From Lyophyllum atratum (taxonomy: Eukaryota > Basidiomycota > Agaricomycetes > Agaricales > Lyophyllaceae), in contig JACGCN010000053.1 of the NCBI GenBank assembly GCA_014905825.1, positions 1 through 64,000 of the forward strand: 64,000 nt of DNA, read 5' to 3'. Shown in pieces: positions 59,894 to 64,000 of the stretch (its first letter is position 1; every line of letters starts with the position of its first letter). The notes under the pieces are model-generated. The model made no database searches. It worked only from the letters and a program-made list of their open reading frames with translations, and had not been told where the DNA came from. The position numbers and the translations under genes are program-made.

Positions 59894-61020
59894 TTGAATA
59901 GAGTGCGTTGAGATGCGTTGAAGGGGTACTTGTTGGTGGACATGTCTGGAGTCCTGAGTTTTATGGATGTCATTGAGGACACGAATTCCATCGGCGGGAA
60001 TGACACCGCGTATGCGCTGCGGCTCGGGATTGAGTTGACCGGCGCCGAGGGGATGTGTCTGATCACGTGAACATCGAAATGGCTTGGTGGCGACGACGTT
60101 CGGCGACAGCAAGAACTGCCAAGAAGCTGGCAAGGAACGCTTTATAAGACGTCAGCGCGATTCCCTTTGAGTGGCTGGTCCTCGTTTAGATCATGCCAAG
60201 GCTCCATAGTCGCTATTTTCGTGAGAGGACAGGAAGACGAGCGATATTCTACTAGTAGATCTTGCGTTCGATGACCTTGAGGAAACCGCATATTGGGCGA
60301 ACACGACGGAATTCATATCAGACTGCGCACACCGGCTTCGGGAAGAGAATTATTCAGTGAATGGATATTATTCTGATTAAGACGATGGTACATGGTGGTA
60401 TAAGGAAGGAAGGAGGGACGACCTTTTTAAAAAAAGCAAAAAGAGGTTAGTTGACATTCGAAGAGGCGCTGACGAGATGAAAGAGAATCAGCTGGCTGTT
60501 CTTAGTATTTTGTATATGTTTTTCTCCATCGCCAATGGCTCCAGAGATTGGTGTATGATTCACATCATGCAAGACGAGACGCAACTGGGGAATCTACTCA
60601 CTTTGAATAGGTGTAAAATTGCGGAGGAACTTTCTATAATGATAGACGATCTGTGGAAGAGAACGAAGTTAGCATTATGCCTTTTGGATGTGTTTAGAGA
60701 GAGGTCAGAGGTGCAACGATTTGGCTGTGTGCTCTGCCGATCGTCAACGCGTTAAGCTACGACTGGGGCGGCAAAGAAATCATCACAGAGATCAAAGGGA
60801 TACATAAACTCACCAGCAGATACAAAAGGTTGGGTTGGTGGTGAAGGCAAGGTGAAGAAGAAAAACGCGATTTTTTTTTATGGATGGTTGCCATCAATGT
60901 TGTGGCTTATTTGCGACCTGAGAAGCGGCGTTGTGGCGTGGGAACCGGAGAAAGGATATTGGTCATCCTGACTTGTTTGTCTTCCGTACGCTCCTTGGCT
61001 TGCAACGCTCTCGAGGTATA
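59894..61020. other. Intergenic: promoters and possible SF3B1 5' exon
   Basis: Between leftward 59893 and rightward 61021. No conserved coding segment seen. The N-terminus of SF3B1 appears short, so a small upstream exon could hide here; I could not locate one. Confidence 0.4.
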
Positions 61021-64000
61021 ATGTCTCCACCCGGCTCACCCAGATTGATAGACTCCTACACAGCTCCGAAGGATGTCCTTCAAGAATTCGCCGACCTCGC
61101 GGAGGAAGAAGATATCGACCCATTCGCTGAGACAGCCTCCAAACGACAAATCGCTGCCCGACAGTCAGACTACCACAATCGTCGTTTCGGCCGCGTAGCT
61201 GTCGAAAGTGCGGATGCGTTTCAGGACAAAACCGAGGATGGAAAGGAGCTGGGAGGGTACAAGGATGCCATGCGGTTGTCGAGGTTGGAGCAGGAGGAGG
61301 CCAGGGTGAAGCGGGCAATTGAAGAAAAGGAGAGGAAAGACCTGGAGGAAGGGAAGATGAAGATGGACCTGGACAAAACCCCGCCCGCTGCCGAGATTGA
61401 AGATGTTGCGAGGGAACTTGCTGCAGCGAAGGAGCTGGCAAACGCTGCAAAAGAGTTATCTGGTGCCAAACGCAAGCGTCGATGGGATATCGCTGAACCA
61501 GCAGACGAAAATATCGACCCCAACCAACCCTCCGGAGAGTGGTCTGATAAGGCCCTTGAAGCTTCTGCGCCCAAAAAGCGCCGGTCAAGGTGGGACGCTA
61601 CACCTGCGGAAGTCGCTGTCGGGGAAACACCCAAACGTTCTCGTTGGGATCAAACTCCTGTCGCCTCCACTGTGGATGTCCCCATGACTCCAATCATCAT
61701 GAATGCTCCAGGCTTTATGCAGGAGGACAAACACAACCGGTACCTCACCGAGGAAGAACTCGACGCCGTCCTTCCCTCCGCTGGTTATGCAATTGTCACC
61801 CCACCCCCCGGTTACGCCCCTATGGTCGCCCCTCGTAAACTTATGGCCACTCCCATTACTGAGATTGGGGGCTTCCAAATTCAGGAAAGCTCGGATGCTG
61901 CTGCTGCCGCCGCCGCTGCAGGACTTGCCCCCGAGTTGCCCACCGAAATTCCCGGAGTCGGCAACCTTGCTTTCTTTAAAGCCGAGGACGCCCAGTATTT
62001 TGCCAAGATTCTGAAGGAGGAGGATGAGACTGAGCTCTCAGTCGATGAGATGAAGGAGCGGAAGATTATGCGTTTGCTTCTCAAGATAAAGAATGGGACA
62101 CCTCCAGTCCGTAAGACGGCACTCAGGCAGATCACTGATAAAGCTCGCGAGTTCGGCGCTGGTCCCCTTTTTGACAAAATTCTTCCCCTTCTCATGGAGC
62201 GTACACTCGAGGACCAGGAACGCCATCTCCTGGTGAAGGTCATTGATCGCGTGCTTTACAAGCTCGATGACCTTGTCCGTCCCTATGTTCACAAAATCCT
62301 TGTCGTCATCGAACCTCTCCTCATTGACGAGGACTACTACGCGCGTGTGGAAGGTCGCGAAATCATCTCCAACCTTTCCAAAGCTGCTGGCCTCGCCCAC
62401 ATGATCTCCACCATGCGTCCCGATATTGACCATGCTGACGAGTATGTCCGTAACACCACTGCTCGCGCTTTCTCCGTCGTTGCGTCTGCTCTCGGCATCC
62501 CCTCCCTCCTACCCTTCCTGAAAGCCGTCTGTCGTTCCAAAAAATCATGGCAGGCCAGACACACTGGTATCCGTATCGTGCAACAGATTGCCATCATGAT
62601 GGGATGCGCAGTTCTCCCTCATCTCCGAAATCTAGTGGAATGCATCGCTCATGGTCTGTCAGACGAGCAGCAGAAAGTCAGGACGATGACGGCTTTGGGA
62701 TTGGCTGCACTCGCTGAGGCTGCGGCACCTTACGGTATTGAATCCTTCGATAACGTCTTGAAACCATTGTGGTTGGGTATTCGTCTTCACCGTGGAAAGG
62801 GTCTAGCGGCGTTCCTGAAGGCCATCGGATTCATCATCCCTCTCATGGACCCCGAATACGCCTCCTACTACACTAAGGAGGTCACCGTTATCCTTATCCG
62901 AGAGTTCCAGACATCGGACGAGGAGATGAAGAAGATTGTTCTGAAGGTCGTCAAGCAGTGTGCTGCCACTGAGGGTGTCACGCCCGGATACATCAAGCAG
63001 GACATCCTCCCCGACTTTTTCAAGGCTTTCTGGGTGCGCCGTATGGCGCTGGACCGACGAAATTACCGTCAGGTCGTCGAAACCACCGTTGAGCTTGCGC
63101 AGAAGGCTGGTGTCGCGGAAATCGTTGGGAGAGTTGTGAACGAGTTAAAGGATGAGGCCGAACCCTACCGAAAGATGGTTATGGAAACCATAACGAAAGT
63201 CATTGCGACGCTCGGAGCATCTGACATCGATGAACGGTTGGAGGTTAGGTTGGTTGATGGAATCATCTATTCCTTCCAGGAGCAGACGACGGAGGATCAG
63301 GTCATGTTGGATGGTTTTGGAACCGTCGTCAATGCGCTGGGCATCCGCGTCAAGCCATATCTTACGCAAATTGTCTCGACCATCCTTTGGCGTCTTAACA
63401 ACAAGAGTGCGAAGGTTCGACAACAGGCGGCTGATCTGACGACACGCTTGGCCGTCGTCATCAAACAGTGCGGTGAAGACCAGCTTTTGAGCAAGCTTGG
63501 CCTTGTACTCTTCGAGCAGCTCGGAGAGGAGTACCCTGACACGCTCGGAAGCATCATCGCCGCTGAAGGTGCCATTGCCAATGTCGTCGGAATGACGCAG
63601 ATGAACCCCCCAGTGAAAGATCTTCGTGAGTCTCTTTGTTGGTCGGCTGTCGAAATAATCACTTATTCTTTTATTTTAGTCCCTCGAATGACACCCATCT
63701 TGCGAAACAGGCACGAGAAAGTGCAAGAAGCGTCTATCAACTTGATTGGCCGTATTGGTGAGTCCTCCGGCGTATCTTGCATCCTCCAGAGCTAATCCGC
63801 GTTGCTCGTCTTTCTAGCCGATCGTGGTGCCGAATTCGTTCCTGCCCGGGAGTGGATGCGTATCTGCTTCGAGTTACTCGACCTCCTCAAGGCACACAAG
63901 AAAGGAATCCGTCGTGCAGCTGTCAACTCGTTCGGTTACATTGCTAAGAGTTTGGGTCCACAAGATGTTCTTTCCGTCCTGCTGACAAATTTGCGAGTTC
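61021..64000 (+). CDS. Splicing factor SF3B1 (5' part, cut by window end)
   Basis: Largest SF3b subunit of U2 snRNP, clamps the branch-site helix. Conserved sequence begins [21 protein letters not shown] charged helix and RWD repeats follow ([31 protein letters not shown]), the U2AF-ligand motifs. The p14-binding stretch [11 protein letters not shown] precedes [24 protein letters not shown] repeats start near [20 protein letters not shown] and include [40 protein letters not shown] and [20 protein letters not shown]. The lysine equivalent to human K700 is kept in QQKVRT. Introns at 63626-63679 and 63758-63817 interrupt the HEAT region. Start at 61021 (MSPPGSPRL) is the nearest ATG; the frame also opens at 60931. 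The family usually has more N-terminal residues, so a 5' exon may be missing. Confidence 0.93.

Overview
The window is nuclear DNA of a mushroom-forming basidiomycete (Agaricomycetes type). Most genes carry several 45-80 nt GT-AG introns and are packed on both strands. Recognisable products include a Ccc2-type copper ATPase, a Pmt4-type mannosyltransferase, an Rgd2-type F-BAR/RhoGAP and Far1-like, PSP1 and DOPA-dioxygenase-family proteins. F-box/LRR genes and small repeats sit between conserved housekeeping genes. No virus, CRISPR array or bacterial operon is visible. Gene models are hand-spliced from the sequence, so exon edges are predictions.

Layout. 1-1200: 5' part of a cystathionine beta-synthase gene (minus strand) and an intron-bearing tRNA-His(GTG). 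1246-12313: a tandem array with a unit of about 4.84 kb. It holds three DOPA 4,5-dioxygenase-like genes and two copies each of a PSP1-domain gene and a small PD-(D/E)XK nuclease-like gene, all on the minus strand. The middle dioxygenase is a hybrid of the outer two, the pattern expected from one unequal crossover (or from an assembler going round a repeat loop twice). 13044-20229: a RING-PH-vWA protein (Far1-like), a predicted small secreted protein with 10 cysteines, and an F-box/LRR gene broken by an in-frame stop. 20484-21306: a nested inverted repeat. 21443-34444: Pmt4-type mannosyltransferase, sorting nexin Mvp1, an F-box gene, an alpha/beta hydrolase with a decayed tandem copy, DNAJC17-like, another F-box gene. 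34743-47724: CCC2, dynactin p24-like, mitoribosomal mL44, RGD2-like, a divergent histone H2A, an M50B-like membrane peptidase. 48461-64000: FIS1 and U2AF2 (divergent, 122 bp apart), COX23, an amidase, a 183-bp TA-flanked MITE, an SLC35F-type transporter, a small membrane protein, and the 5' part of SF3B1, which runs off the right edge.

Functional links. Three genes serve pre-mRNA splicing: U2AF2, SF3B1 (whose N-terminal RWD-containing motifs resemble the U2AF ligand motifs bound by U2AF2) and the DNAJC17-like gene. mL44, FIS1 and COX23 serve mitochondria. PMT4, CCC2, the SLC35F transporter and the M50B-like protein are membrane proteins, the first two acting in the secretory pathway. The most unusual stretch is the 11-kb array, followed by the cysteine-rich secreted protein and the divergent H2A.
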